The notes under the pieces were generated by a model. It was not told where the DNA came from. It did no database searches and was given only the letters and a program-made list of their open reading frames with translations. Shown here in pieces: positions 1 to 9,402 of a DNA stretch of 64,000 bases. The translations under genes and the position numbers were made by a program. Each line of letters opens with the position of its first letter. The stretch's first letter is position 1. Origin of the DNA: Herbaspirillum sp. (GTDB taxonomy: Bacteria > Pseudomonadota > Gammaproteobacteria > Burkholderiales > Burkholderiaceae_D); the NCBI GenBank assembly GCA_028292625.1, contig JAQGLY010000014.1:1-64000 (forward strand), read 5' to 3'.

Positions 1-1
1 G

Positions 2-283
2 CTGTTTCTTGGCGTCCGCCTGCTGATGGGGCTGCTGAGCATGGCGATCGACGCACTGATCAAGGCCAGCGGACTGTCGCTGGCCGATCGCGGTCTCGGC
101 GGTTTATTCGGCTTCGCACGCGGCGTCGTCATTGTGTTGACCGCCGTGCTGTTATGCGGAACAACGTCGATACCGCGGCAGGAATTTTGGAAAAATGCGT
201 TGCTGAGTCCGCTGGCCGAAACGTTGGCCACCACGGTCATGCCTTATCTGCCGGGGCAATTTACGCAGCACGTCAGCTTTTAA
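2..283 (+). CDS. cvpA: CvpA family membrane protein, C-terminal part (cut by window edge)
   Basis: The frame is open to the left edge, so the start lies outside the window and only about the last 93 residues are seen. They include a hydrophobic stretch around GFARGVVIVLTAVLL followed by a short soluble tail, as in the inner-membrane CvpA family, named for its requirement in colicin V production in E. coli. purF begins 23 bases after the stop, and cvpA-purF is a classic gene order in proteobacteria, which supports the call. The molecular role of the family outside colicin export is poorly defined. Confidence 0.8.
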   Translation: MFLGVRLLMGLLSMAIDALIKASGLSLADRGLGGLFGFARGVVIVLTAVLLCGTTSIPRQEFWKNALLSPLAETLATTVMPYLPGQFTQHVSF

Positions 284-306
284 TCTCGTTTCGTTAGGAG
301 TCCACC

Positions 307-1827
307 ATGTGTGGCATAGTCGGCATCGTTTCTCATAGTCCTGTCAATCAAATGCTGTACGATTCGTTGTTGTTGTTGCAACATCGCGGACAGGATGCGG
401 CGGGTATCGCAACCAATTCGGGCCATAGCTTCACCATGTACAAGGCCAACGGCCTGGTGCGGGATGTCTTCCGCACGCGCAACATGCGTTCGCTGCTGGG
501 CAATTCCGGCATCGCCCAGGTGCGTTATCCGACCGCGGGCAGCGCCTCCAGCGAAGAGGAGGCGCAGCCCTTTTATGTCAACGCGCCGTTCGGCATTACG
601 CTGGCGCATAACGGCAATCTGACCAATTCCGAAGAACTGAAGATCGAACTGTTCAATATCGATCGCCGCCACATCAATACTTCTTCCGATACCGAAGTGC
701 TGGTCAATGTGCTGGCGCATGAACTGCAGGAAACCACTTCCGGCTATGCGCTGGATCCGGCGACCCTGTTCAATGCGGTGAAAAAGGTGCACAAACGGGT
801 GCGCGGCTCGTATGCGGTGGTGGCGCAGATCGCCGGTTACGGGCTGCTGGGCTTCCGCGATCCGTTCGGCATTCGTCCGATGTGCATCGGCTTCAATGAA
901 ACCGACAAAGGCGCCGAATACATGCTGGCCAGCGAATCGGTGGCGCTGGAAGGCATGGGTTTCCGTTTCCTGCGCGACGTGATGCCGGGGGAAGCCATTT
1001 TCGTCGACCTCGACGGCAAGCTGTACAACCAGCAATGCGCGGACAATCCGACGCTCAATCCCTGCGCCTTCGAATATGTCTATCTGGCGCGTCCGGATTC
1101 GGTGATCGACGGGGTGTCGGTGTACGCCGCGCGTCTGAAAATGGGCGAATACCTGGCCGACAAGATCCGCAAGGAACTGAGCAGCGGCGACATCGACGTG
1201 GTGATGCCGATTCCCGATTCGTCGCGTCCGGCGGCGATCCAGCTGGCGTTGAAGCTCAATCTCGAATACCGCGAAGGCTTCATCAAGAACCGCTATATCG
1301 GCCGCACCTTCATGATGCCGGGCCAGGCGGTCCGCAAAAAATCGGTGCGCCAGAAACTGAATGCGATCGGCTCCGAATTCAAGGGCAAGAGCGTGCTGCT
1401 GGTCGACGATTCCATCGTGCGCGGCACCACCAGCCGCGAAATCGTGCAGATGGCGCGCGAATCCGGCGCCCGGCGCGTGATCTTCGCTTCGGCCGCGCCG
1501 CCGGTGAAATATCCGAACGTCTACGGCATCGACATGCCGACCCGCGCCGAACTGATTGCCTACGGTCGCAGCACGGAAGAAGTGTGCCGCGAAATTACCG
1601 CCGATGCGCTGGTGTATCAGGAACTCGATGCGATGGAGCGCTCGATTTCCGAAGTCAATCCGGCGCTGAAGAGTTTCGAGGCGTCCTGTTTCAACGGCAT
1701 CTACGTCACCGGCGACATTACCCCCGAATATCTGGCCCGTCTGGAACATGCGCGCCTGAATCCGAAACCGCAGCGCGACGATATCGTGCGCTCGCAATTG
1801 AACCTGAATCTGGCCGGCACCGACTGA
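307..1827 (+). CDS. purF: Amidophosphoribosyltransferase
   Basis: Catalyses the first committed step of purine synthesis, making 5-phosphoribosylamine from PRPP and glutamine in the cytoplasm. The 506-residue length is normal. The protein begins MCGIVGI, where Cys2 becomes the N-terminal nucleophile of the Ntn-type glutaminase after Met removal. The PRPP-binding loop VLLVDDSIVRGTTSREI lies near residues 363-379. The start follows a good Shine-Dalgarno (TTAGGAG). It sits directly behind cvpA and ahead of a sulfur amino-acid enzyme, probably in one operon. Confidence 0.97.
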   Translation: MCGIVGIVSHSPVNQMLYDSLLLLQHRGQDAAGIATNSGHSFTMYKANGLVRDVFRTRNMRSLLGNSGIAQVRYPTAGSASSEEEAQPFYVNAPFGITLAHNGNLTNSEELKIELFNIDRRHINTSSDTEVLVNVLAHELQETTSGYALDPATLFNAVKKVHKRVRGSYAVVAQIAGYGLLGFRDPFGIRPMCIGFNETDKGAEYMLASESVALEGMGFRFLRDVMPGEAIFVDLDGKLYNQQCADNPTLNPCAFEYVYLARPDSVIDGVSVYAARLKMGEYLADKIRKELSSGDIDVVMPIPDSSRPAAIQLALKLNLEYREGFIKNRYIGRTFMMPGQAVRKKSVRQKLNAIGSEFKGKSVLLVDDSIVRGTTSREIVQMARESGARRVIFASAAPPVKYPNVYGIDMPTRAELIAYGRSTEEVCREITADALVYQELDAMERSISEVNPALKSFEASCFNGIYVTGDITPEYLARLEHARLNPKPQRDDIVRSQLNLNLAGTD

Positions 1828-1852
1828 GATATAGCCTGAAATCGAGCGAGAC

Positions 1853-3097
1853 ATGAGCGCACAAAAAACCTACGGCTTCACCACCACCATTTTGCACAGC
1901 GATCGGCAGAAGCCGATAGAACACGGCTCGCTGCATAAGCCGATTCATACTTCCGTCACGTTCGCCTATGAGGATGCGCGCCAGCTGGCTGAAGTGTTCC
2001 AGGGCCGGCAGCCCGGGTACCGCTACGGCCGCCAGGGCAACCCGACGGTCAGTGCGCTGGAAGACAAAATCACCAAAATGGAAAACGGCGTGGCGACGCT
2101 GTGTTTCGCCACCGGCATGGCGGCGATCGGCGCCATCGTGCAGGGCCTGCTGCGCGCCGGCGACCATGTGGTGTCGTCGGCATTCCTGTTCGGCAATACC
2201 AACAGCCTGTGGCAGACCGTGAGCGCCCAGGGCGCGGCGGTGGATATGGTCGACGCCACCGATGTCGCCGCGGTCGAGGCGGCGCTGACGCCGGCCACGC
2301 GCATGGTCTTTGTCGAAACCATCGCCAATCCGCGCACCCAGATCGCCGATCTGAAAGCCATCGGTGAATTGTGCGCCCGCCGCGGGATCCTGTATGTCGT
2401 CGACAACACGATGACTTCGCCTTACCTGTTCCAGCCGAAATCGGTAGGGGCAGGACTGGTCGTCAATTCGCTGACCAAATCGATAGGCGGCCACGGCAAT
2501 GCGCTGGGCGGCGCGCTGACCGACACCGGCGCTTACGACTGGGCGCGCTATCCGCATATCGCGGAAAACTACAAACGCAATCCATCCGCGCAATGGGGCG
2601 TTGCGCAAATCCGCGCCAAGGCCCTGCGCGATTTCGGCGCTTCGCTGGGGCCGGAGGCGGCGCATCACATTGCCGTCGGCAGCGAAACCATGGCCTTGCG
2701 CCAGGAGCGCGAATGCGTCAATGCGCTGGCCGTGGCGCAAATGCTGGAAGCCGATCCGCGCGTGGCCAAGGTGTATTACCCGGGTCTGCCGTCGCATCCG
2801 CAGCATGGGCGGGCCAGGGAATTGTTCCGCGCCTGCGGCAGTTTGCTGAGCTTCGAATTAAACGACGGCATCGATTGCTTCGACTACCTGAACCGCCTGC
2901 AATTGGCGATCCCGGCCAGCAATCTGGGCGACACGCGCACGCTGGTGATTCCGGTCGCGCATACGATTTTTTACGAAATGGGTGCGCCGCGCCGCGCCGC
3001 GATGGGCATTGCCGAGTCGCTGATCCGGGTATCCGTGGGGCTCGAGGATACCGCCGATCTGGTGGAGGATTTCCGGCAGGCGCTGGACGCCGGATAG
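1853..3097 (+). CDS. Cys/Met metabolism PLP-dependent enzyme (cystathionine gamma-synthase / homoserine sulfhydrylase family)
   Basis: A 414-residue fold-type I PLP enzyme. The Schiff-base lysine is predicted at K209 in NSLTKSIGGHG. The cofactor-binding segment CFATGMAAIGA is near residues 84-94 and VVDNTMTSPY near 182-191. The C-terminal SNLGDTRTLVIPVAHT and RVSVGLED motifs are typical of the family. Relatives act as cystathionine gamma-synthase, O-succinyl/O-acetylhomoserine sulfhydrylase or methionine gamma-lyase, and the sequence alone does not separate these. A position after purF is where many betaproteobacteria carry metZ, but this protein differs from the Pseudomonas MetZ type, so no symbol is given. 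Confidence 0.88.
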   Translation: MSAQKTYGFTTTILHSDRQKPIEHGSLHKPIHTSVTFAYEDARQLAEVFQGRQPGYRYGRQGNPTVSALEDKITKMENGVATLCFATGMAAIGAIVQGLLRAGDHVVSSAFLFGNTNSLWQTVSAQGAAVDMVDATDVAAVEAALTPATRMVFVETIANPRTQIADLKAIGELCARRGILYVVDNTMTSPYLFQPKSVGAGLVVNSLTKSIGGHGNALGGALTDTGAYDWARYPHIAENYKRNPSAQWGVAQIRAKALRDFGASLGPEAAHHIAVGSETMALRQERECVNALAVAQMLEADPRVAKVYYPGLPSHPQHGRARELFRACGSLLSFELNDGIDCFDYLNRLQLAIPASNLGDTRTLVIPVAHTIFYEMGAPRRAAMGIAESLIRVSVGLEDTADLVEDFRQALDAG

Positions 3098-3143
3098 GCG
3101 AATGCGCCGATAGCGGGCGGGGAATCCCCGATCGCAAGGAGCC

Positions 3144-3743
3144 TTATGGCAGCAGATTTCTGGCCGTATCGCGATCCAGCCATTTGTTCGAATAAACCGG
3201 TTTGTATTGCAGGAAACGCTCAAGCAATCCATCCGCGGTTTCTTCATGCATCATCAGCCCCGATTGTTCGGCGGTCAGGAAGCGCTCCGCGACCATTTGC
3301 TGCACGAAGGCAATCAGACTGTCGTAAAAGCCGCCCACGTTGAGCAGACCGACCGGCTTCGCATGAAAGCCCAATTGCGCCCAGGTCAGCACTTCGAATA
3401 ATTCTTCCATTGTGCCCATGCCGCCCGGCATCGCGATAAACCCGTCGGACAGTTCGGCCATCATCGCCTTGCGTTCGTGCATATTGCTCACGACGTGCAG
3501 TTGGGTCAGGCCGTGATGTCCCAGTTCCTTTTCCAGCAGTGCGGTCGGGATGACGCCGGTGGCGGCGCCGCCCAGACGCAATACTTCGGTGGCGATCACG
3601 CCCATCAGGCCGACGTTGCCGCCGCCGTAGACCAGCGCGATATTCTGCTCGACCATGGCGCGCGCCAATGCCCGCGCCCCTTCCGCATAAACAGGGGAGG
3701 CGCCGGGAGAGGAGCCGCAATACACGCAAATCGATTTCATCAT
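3144..3743 (-). CDS. LOG-family Rossmann-fold protein (TIGR00730-type nucleotide phosphoribohydrolase)
   Basis: About 199 residues beginning MMKSICVYCGSSPGASP. The family signature PGGMGTMEELFE is near residues 98-109. Homologues named LOG hydrolyse cytokinin riboside 5'-monophosphates, and bacterial members are thought to cleave nucleoside monophosphates; the substrate here is unknown. The frame is open to a TTG at 3761, but the ATG pair at 3743/3740 fits the conserved N-terminus better. No strong ribosome binding site is visible. It is convergent with the preceding PLP enzyme. Confidence 0.85.
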   Translation of the reverse strand: MMKSICVYCGSSPGASPVYAEGARALARAMVEQNIALVYGGGNVGLMGVIATEVLRLGGAATGVIPTALLEKELGHHGLTQLHVVSNMHERKAMMAELSDGFIAMPGGMGTMEELFEVLTWAQLGFHAKPVGLLNVGGFYDSLIAFVQQMVAERFLTAEQSGLMMHEETADGLLERFLQYKPVYSNKWLDRDTARNLLP

Positions 3744-3950
3744 GATTAAATTCAGAGGCAATGGTGTGCGGAATCGCGCCGCCGCAGGCGACGCATAGCT
3801 CTAGATGTTATATCACACGCGAGCGGCGCGAACATTGCGGAGCATTACCCATATTCCGATATGGCGCTCCATACAATCCTATGACGGTATTACAATGCCC
3901 CGACTTTGCTATTGCTCTATTTTTTCCGTTACTTTCTTTTTGGTTTTCCA

Positions 3951-4856
3951 ATGACATTGCCGCCTTCCACAGCCCACCTGCCTTCTTCTTCGGAATTCCT
4001 GACCATCCGCGGTCTGCGCGCGCATATCCGGCAATGGGGAAATCCCGGCGCTCCGCGCCTGTTCATGCTGCATGGCTGGATGGACGTGTCGGCATCGTTT
4101 CAATTCATCGTCGATAGCCTGCGGCGCGACTGGCATGTGATCGCGCCCGACTGGCGCGGCTTCGGCCTGAGCGAACGCAGCGGCCGCGATGGCTATTGGT
4201 ATCCGGATTATCTGGCCGACCTGGAAGCGATTCTGCAGCATTACTCGCCCGAGGCGCCGGTGCGCCTGCTGGGACACAGCATGGGCGCCAACGTGGCAAT
4301 GTTGTATGCCGGCATCCGGCCGGAGCGCATCGCCGCACTGATCGATCTGGAAGGCTTCGGCCTGCCGGATCGGCCTGCGTCCGACGCGCCCTTTCATTAC
4401 GCGCGCTGGCTCGACCAATTGCGCGCGCCCGCCAGACTGAATGACTATCCGACGCAGCAGGACGTGGCGTTGCGGTTGCAAAAAAACAATCCCCGCCTCA
4501 CCGACGAACGCGCGCATTTTCTGGCTCAGCACTGGTCGGCACGCAATGCGCAGGGCCGCTGGGAAATTCTCGGCGATCCCCTGCATAAAAACAGCAATCC
4601 GGTGCTGTTCCGCGTCGCCGAGATGCTGGCTTGCTGGCAGCGCATCAGCGCGCCTGTGCTGTGGGTCGAAGCCGAGGAGCCGACCTTGTCGCATTTGTTC
4701 GCGCCGGATGCCGCGAAGGCCGAATTCGAGCGGCGGCGCGCCCATATCGCCGACGTACGGGTCGAGCGCATCGCCGATGCGGGACATATGGTGCATCACG
4801 ATCAGCCGGCGCTACTGGCGCAATTGATCGAAAATTTTCTGGATCAGCGGAAATAG
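3951..4856 (+). CDS. Alpha/beta hydrolase
   Basis: A 301-residue alpha/beta-hydrolase. An oxyanion-region motif MLHGWMD is near residues 41-47, the nucleophile elbow is LLGHSMGA with the catalytic Ser, and the C-terminal catalytic His is in DAGHMVHH. The arrangement resembles epoxide-hydrolase or haloalkane-dehalogenase-like members, but the substrate cannot be told. The open frame starts 45 bases earlier. I chose the ATG at 3951 because the upstream residues are a hydrophobic run unlike the family N-terminus, and this choice is uncertain. Confidence 0.85.
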   Translation: MTLPPSTAHLPSSSEFLTIRGLRAHIRQWGNPGAPRLFMLHGWMDVSASFQFIVDSLRRDWHVIAPDWRGFGLSERSGRDGYWYPDYLADLEAILQHYSPEAPVRLLGHSMGANVAMLYAGIRPERIAALIDLEGFGLPDRPASDAPFHYARWLDQLRAPARLNDYPTQQDVALRLQKNNPRLTDERAHFLAQHWSARNAQGRWEILGDPLHKNSNPVLFRVAEMLACWQRISAPVLWVEAEEPTLSHLFAPDAAKAEFERRRAHIADVRVERIADAGHMVHHDQPALLAQLIENFLDQRK

Positions 4857-4937
4857 AGCGGCCGTAGACCCCGCGCAAGCCGGTTGCGCTCAAGCGGCGT
4901 ACAATTGTCCTTTGCGCCATTTTTTAAGGTTTGCCCG

Positions 4938-5774
4938 ATGCTCAACGTCGATCTTCACTGTCACTCCAATGTTTCCGACGGCACCTTGCCGCCGGCGCTG
5001 CTGGCGTCGCGCGCGAAGGCTAACGGCGTGGACGTATGGGCCTTGACCGATCATGACGAAATCAGCGGCATCGCCGCGGCCCGGGCGGCGGCGGGCGAGC
5101 TTCAATTGCGCTACGTGCCCGGTGTCGAAATTTCGATTACCTGGGCCGGCCAGACCGTGCACATCGTCGGGCTGCGCATCGATGAAACCAATCCGCAACT
5201 GGTGAACGGCTTGTTCACTACCCGTAACGGGCGCCAGCAACGCGGCCGCGATATCGCGGCCCAGCTGGCGGCGGCCGGCATACCCGATGCGTTCGAAGGC
5301 GCATTGCGCCACGTCGGCAATCCCGATCTGATGTCGCGCACCCATTTTGCGCGGTATATGGTCGAAATCGGCGTCTGCGCCGACAACAAGGAAGTGTTCA
5401 GCAATTATCTGGTCGAAGGCAAGCCGGGTTATGTGCCGCATCGCTGGGCCACGCTGGAGCAGGCGGTGAGCTGGATCGCCGGCGCCGGCGGCGTGCCGGT
5501 GATTGCGCATCCGGGGCGCTATAAATTCAGCGCACTGGAGTTCGGCGAATTGTTCGATCAGTTCAAGCAGCTCGGCGGCAGCGCCATCGAAGTGGTGACC
5601 GGCAGCCATACGCCGGATCAATTCGACGAATACGCCAAGGTGGCGGTGCGTTACGGCTTCCTGGGATCGCGCGGCTCCGATTTTCACAGTCCGGGCGAAT
5701 CGCGCACCGATCTGGGCGCATTGCCGCCCCTGCCGTCCACGGTCAAGCCGGTCTGGCACGATTGGGACTTGTAA
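4938..5774 (+). CDS. rnm: PHP-domain phosphoesterase (RNase AM / 3',5'-nucleoside bisphosphate phosphatase type)
   Basis: A 278-residue PHP-domain protein with metal-binding motifs in the usual order: DLHCHSNVSDG at residues 4-14, TDHDE, a Glu in PGVEIS, IAHPGRYK and a final GSDFHSPGE. Homologues are E. coli YciV/TrpH (RNase AM, which trims 5' ends of RNA) and a Chromobacterium enzyme active on nucleoside 3',5'-bisphosphates. The ATG at 4938 follows TAAGGT at a good distance and gives the family-like start MLNVDLHCHS. The gene is probably read on its own or with upstream genes. Confidence 0.9.
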   Translation: MLNVDLHCHSNVSDGTLPPALLASRAKANGVDVWALTDHDEISGIAAARAAAGELQLRYVPGVEISITWAGQTVHIVGLRIDETNPQLVNGLFTTRNGRQQRGRDIAAQLAAAGIPDAFEGALRHVGNPDLMSRTHFARYMVEIGVCADNKEVFSNYLVEGKPGYVPHRWATLEQAVSWIAGAGGVPVIAHPGRYKFSALEFGELFDQFKQLGGSAIEVVTGSHTPDQFDEYAKVAVRYGFLGSRGSDFHSPGESRTDLGALPPLPSTVKPVWHDWDL

Positions 5775-5859
5775 GACGCGCTCATCGGTTGCGTGGCGCG
5801 ATTCCTTAATGATTCTAAAATGACCATTTCCCGGTTTTCATGCCGGTGCAGGCGGACGT

Positions 5860-5890
5860 CCCTTGAAATCCGATCCGGCGCCCCGACTTA
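5860..5890 (+). promoter_or_regulatory. Candidate sigma-32 (heat-shock) promoter of htpX
   Basis: CCCTTGAAA at 5860-5868 is followed after 12 bases by CCCCGACTTA at 5881-5890, and the htpX ATG is about 40 bases downstream. This matches the sigma-32 pattern (CTTGAAA, 11-16 bases, CCCCAT-like). htpX is a known stress gene in E. coli. Assigned by eye. Confidence 0.55.
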
Positions 5891-5931
5891 ATATCCACTT
5901 TCAAATTGTTGTTTTGAACAGGAGTTAAGCA

Positions 5932-6810
5932 ATGAAACGCATTTTTCTGTTTCTCGCTACGAATATTGCGGTAATGGTGGTGCTGAGCGTCGTGCTTTCT
6001 CTGCTCGGCGCAGACCGTTTCCTGACCAGCGCAGGCCTGAATCTGCCGATGCTGATGGTGTTTTCCATTGTGGTCGGTTTCACCGGTTCGTTTATTTCGC
6101 TGCTGATCAGCAAGCCGATGGCCAAATGGTCGACCGGCGCGCATACGATCGAAGCACCGTCCAATTCCACGGAATTCTGGCTGATCGAGACCGTCGGCAA
6201 GCTGGCGCAGCGTGCCGGCATCGCCATGCCCGAAGTGGCGGTCTACGAAGGCGAGCCGAATGCGTTCGCTACCGGCGCGTTCAGGAATTCGGCGCTGGTC
6301 GCCGTTTCCACCGGACTGCTGCAAAGCATGAACAAGGAAGAAGTGGAAGCGGTGCTGGCGCATGAAGTTTCGCACGTCGCCAATGGCGACATGGTGACCA
6401 TGACGCTGGTGCAGGGCGTGGTCAATACCTTCGTGGTCTTCCTGTCGCGCGTGGTCGGCTATGTGATCGACCGCTCGCTGTCGCGCGGCAGTAACGACAG
6501 CGGCACGGGCATCGGCTACTTTGCGACGGTGCTGGTCTGCCAGATCGTTTTCGGTATCGGCGCATCGATCATCGTCGCCTGGTTTTCGCGTCATCGCGAG
6601 TTCCGCGCCGACGCCGGCGCCGCCAAATTGCTGGGCACGCCGCAACCGATGATCAATGCGCTGGCGCGCTTGGGCGGGGCGCATGCGGCCGGTCTGCCGC
6701 AGTCGATGGCCGCGCTCGGCATCAGCGACCGGCCCGGTTTCATGGCGTTGTTTTCCAGCCATCCGCCGATAGAAGTACGCATCGCCGCATTGCGCGAAGG
6801 CCGGGCGTAA
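5932..6810 (+). CDS. htpX: Membrane-bound zinc metalloprotease HtpX
   Basis: An M48-family protease of 292 residues that degrades damaged inner-membrane proteins. Two N-terminal membrane segments lie at about residues 4-24 and 38-60. The zinc motif HEVSH is at 144-148, followed by two more hydrophobic segments (about 160-180 and 196-218), and the third ligand is E223 in REFRADAG. The start follows GGAGTTAAGCA. A sigma-32-like promoter lies upstream and a strong hairpin terminator follows, so it is probably a single-gene stress transcript. Confidence 0.96.
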   Translation: MKRIFLFLATNIAVMVVLSVVLSLLGADRFLTSAGLNLPMLMVFSIVVGFTGSFISLLISKPMAKWSTGAHTIEAPSNSTEFWLIETVGKLAQRAGIAMPEVAVYEGEPNAFATGAFRNSALVAVSTGLLQSMNKEEVEAVLAHEVSHVANGDMVTMTLVQGVVNTFVVFLSRVVGYVIDRSLSRGSNDSGTGIGYFATVLVCQIVFGIGASIIVAWFSRHREFRADAGAAKLLGTPQPMINALARLGGAHAAGLPQSMAALGISDRPGFMALFSSHPPIEVRIAALREGRA

Positions 6811-6828
6811 GCGTTTTTTTCAGCGAAG

Positions 6829-6862
6829 GGCGGCAGCTGAATAACGGCTGCCGCCTTTTGCA
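6829..6862 (+). terminator. Rho-independent terminator after htpX
   Basis: GGCGGCAGC (6829-6837) pairs perfectly with GCTGCCGCC (6847-6855) around a 9-base loop, followed by TTTTGCATTT. It lies 19 bases after the htpX stop. Confidence 0.8.
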
Positions 6863-6891
6863 TTTCGATCACGATGAAATCTCACCCCTAA

Positions 6892-7515
6892 ATGAGCCAG
6901 TTTTTCCAGATCCATCCCGATAACCCTCAGCTGCGGCTGCTCAAGCAGGCAGCGCAGACTATCGTCAACGGCGGCATCGTCGCGTTGCCGACCGATTCCT
7001 GTTATGCGCTGGTTTGCCAGCTTGACAACAAGGATGCGGTCGAGCGTGTGCGTCGCATCCGCGCCATCGACGACAAGCATCACCTGACCCTGATGTGCCG
7101 GGATCTGAGCGAAATCGCGTTGTACGCCAAGGTCGATAACCGCCAGTACCGCATGCTCAAGGCGGCCACGCCGGGGCCGTACACCTTCATTCTCGAAGCG
7201 ACGAAGGAAGTGCCGCGCCGCCTCAGTCATCCGTCGCGCAAAACGATAGGCCTGCGCGTGCCGGAAAACCGCGTGGCGCGCGCCTTGATGGAAGAACTGG
7301 CCGCGCCGTTGATCGGCACGACCCTGATTCTGCCGGGTGCGGATCGCGCATTGACCGCGGCCGAAGATATCCGCGATATGCTGGAACGGCAGATCGAACT
7401 GATCGTCGACAGCGGTCCGTGCAGTCTGGAGCCGACCACGGTGATCGATCTGACCGGCGACGAGCCTGTGCTGATCCGGCAAGGCCGCGGATCGGCGCAC
7501 GCTTTCGGTCTGTAA
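6892..7515 (+). CDS. yciO: YciO-type Sua5/YrdC-domain protein (threonylcarbamoyl-AMP synthase family)
   Basis: A 207-residue protein made of one YrdC/Sua5 domain: GGIVALPTDSCYALVC near residues 27-42, the basic LMCRDL segment, ATPGPYTFILEAT and SHPSRKTIGLRVPEN. Family members bind ATP, bicarbonate and threonine for the t6A modification of tRNA. YciO-type members are separate from the essential TsaC/Sua5 enzyme and their physiological role is less clear. It precedes the site-2 protease gene. Confidence 0.85.
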   Translation: MSQFFQIHPDNPQLRLLKQAAQTIVNGGIVALPTDSCYALVCQLDNKDAVERVRRIRAIDDKHHLTLMCRDLSEIALYAKVDNRQYRMLKAATPGPYTFILEATKEVPRRLSHPSRKTIGLRVPENRVARALMEELAAPLIGTTLILPGADRALTAAEDIRDMLERQIELIVDSGPCSLEPTTVIDLTGDEPVLIRQGRGSAHAFGL

Positions 7516-7608
7516 TCTGCTTGGCTGCGCTGCAACGGCCTCCTTTTATTTTTTCGTGCTTGCCGGCAAATGCGGCAATGTACGATGTCTCTGCTAGAAT
7601 CCGTCCCC

Positions 7609-8271
7609 ATGAATGATCTTATCCAGACCGTCGCGGTCTATTTCCTGCCGGTCCTGTTTGCGATAACGCTACATGAAGCCGCGCATGCCTATGCGGCCAA
7701 ATTCCTCGGCGATAACACGGCCTATTCACAGGGCCGCATGAGCCTGAACCCGATCAACCACGTTGATCCGTTCGGCACCATCGTCATTCCGGTCCTGCTG
7801 TATTTCGCCACCGGCGGCGCATTCCTGTTCGGCTATGCCAAGCCGGTGCCCATCGATTTCGGAAAACTGAGAAAACCCAAGCGCGACATGGCCTGGGTCG
7901 CGCTGGCCGGGCCGGCCGCCAATTTCGCGATGGCGCTGATCTGGCTGCTGGTGCAGATCGGCCTGCAGGTGTTTCAGGTCGATGAACCCTTTTTTACACT
8001 GATGGCCAGGGCCGGCGTGCTGACCAATCTGGTGATGTTCGCGTTCAATCTGTTCCCGATCCCGCCGCTGGACGGCGGCCGCATCGTGACCAGCCTGCTG
8101 CCGCACAAATATGCGTATAAATTCGCTCAGATCGAGCCGTACGGCTTTTTCATCGTGATGGCGCTGGTTCTACTGAAAGTCATCTATGTGTGGTGGATGG
8201 CGCCGGTAATGCTGCTGGCTGGCAAACTGCTGCAGATCATCACCTGGCCGGTGCTGGCGATATTGCATTAG
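7609..8271 (+). CDS. Site-2 protease family (M50) membrane metalloprotease
   Basis: A 220-residue multi-spanning protein with the intramembrane zinc motif HEAAH at 22-26 and a second active-site motif NLFPIPPLDGGR around 147-158 (zinc ligand D155). This is the minimal M50 core without a PDZ domain, so it belongs with the short S2P-like proteases rather than RseP; substrates are unknown. The ATG at 7609 was chosen over an earlier one at 7570 because it begins the conserved hydrophobic N-terminus. Confidence 0.88.
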   Translation: MNDLIQTVAVYFLPVLFAITLHEAAHAYAAKFLGDNTAYSQGRMSLNPINHVDPFGTIVIPVLLYFATGGAFLFGYAKPVPIDFGKLRKPKRDMAWVALAGPAANFAMALIWLLVQIGLQVFQVDEPFFTLMARAGVLTNLVMFAFNLFPIPPLDGGRIVTSLLPHKYAYKFAQIEPYGFFIVMALVLLKVIYVWWMAPVMLLAGKLLQIITWPVLAILH

Positions 8272-8417
8272 TCACAACCCCCTAAAAGGGCCCCGAGGCC
8301 CGGTGCGGCCTGCTCTGACGATAACCTGCTTTTACACCAAAAGCAGCCAAGAAATGCGCGGCGGCGGAGTCTATCCGCTACAATGATCGTTTCCTTCTTT
8401 TTTGCACCGAACTTATT

Positions 8418-9296
8418 ATGATCCAGGGCAGCATAGTTGCAATCGTTACCCCCATGCATCCGGACGGCAGTCTCGATTTGCCCGGACTGCGCAAATTGAT
8501 CGATTGGCATATTGCCGAAGGTACGGACGGTATCGTGATCGTCGGCACTACCGGCGAATCGCCGACAGTTTCCGTGCAGGAACATTCTGAACTGATCAAG
8601 GTTGCGGTCGAACACACCGACAAACGCATCCCCATCATTGCCGGCACCGGCGGCAACTGCACCGCCGAAGCCATCGAGCTGACCCAATATGCGAAACAGG
8701 TCGGCGCCGATGCATCGCTGCTGGTGGTCCCGTATTACAACCGCCCGACGCAGGAAGGCCTGTACCGGCATTTCAAGACCATCGCCGAAGCGGTCGATCT
8801 GCCTGCGATTCTGTATAACGTGCCCGGCCGCACCATGACCGATATGACGGTCGAGACGATGCTCCGTCTGGCGCAGGTGCCGGGAATCGTCGGCGTCAAG
8901 GAAGCCACCGGCAATATTGGAAGGGCGACCGATCTGATGCGTCTGGCGCCGAAGTCCTTTGCGGTTTATTCCGGCGACGATCCGACCGCCATCGCATTGA
9001 TGCTGTGCGGCGGCCAGGGCAATATTTCGGTGACCGCCAATATCGCGCCGCGCGCGATGCACGAATTGTGCATGGCGGCGATGGCGGGCGATGCCGCCAA
9101 GGCCATTGCCATCAACAACAAAGTGCTGCCGCTGCATAACAAGCTGTTCGTCGAACCCAATCCCGTGCCTATCAAATGGGCGATGGCCGAAATCGGCCTG
9201 ATCGAATCGGGCATGCGCCTGCCGCTGGCGCCGTTGGCCGCGGAATTCCACGATGCGGTACGGAAAGCTATGCGCGAGTCCGGTGTATTACAATAG
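8418..9296 (+). CDS. dapA: 4-hydroxy-tetrahydrodipicolinate synthase
   Basis: Condenses pyruvate with aspartate semialdehyde at the branch point of lysine and diaminopimelate synthesis. The 292 residues match the E. coli enzyme length. The Schiff-base lysine is K161 in GVKEATG and the proton-relay tyrosine is Y133 in ILYNVPGR, both at E. coli positions. The GTTGESPT motif is at 43-50. bamC follows, the same dapA-bamC (nlpB) order as in E. coli. Confidence 0.97.
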   Translation: MIQGSIVAIVTPMHPDGSLDLPGLRKLIDWHIAEGTDGIVIVGTTGESPTVSVQEHSELIKVAVEHTDKRIPIIAGTGGNCTAEAIELTQYAKQVGADASLLVVPYYNRPTQEGLYRHFKTIAEAVDLPAILYNVPGRTMTDMTVETMLRLAQVPGIVGVKEATGNIGRATDLMRLAPKSFAVYSGDDPTAIALMLCGGQGNISVTANIAPRAMHELCMAAMAGDAAKAIAINNKVLPLHNKLFVEPNPVPIKWAMAEIGLIESGMRLPLAPLAAEFHDAVRKAMRESGVLQ

Positions 9297-9402
9297 CGCG
9301 CAATTATGCCCCGCCGCGCTGGATCTCCACGTTGACAAGCATTGAACTCGTACGCTTTTACAAGCACTTTCCCCTGAACCCGTTTGCTCATTTCATAAGC
9401 AC

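Noticed and set aside
280..1854. Long open frame on the minus strand across purF (524 codons)
   Set aside because: It is a shadow of a GC-rich gene. purF has a full set of motifs on the other strand, while the minus frame has His/Arg-rich, non-protein-like composition.
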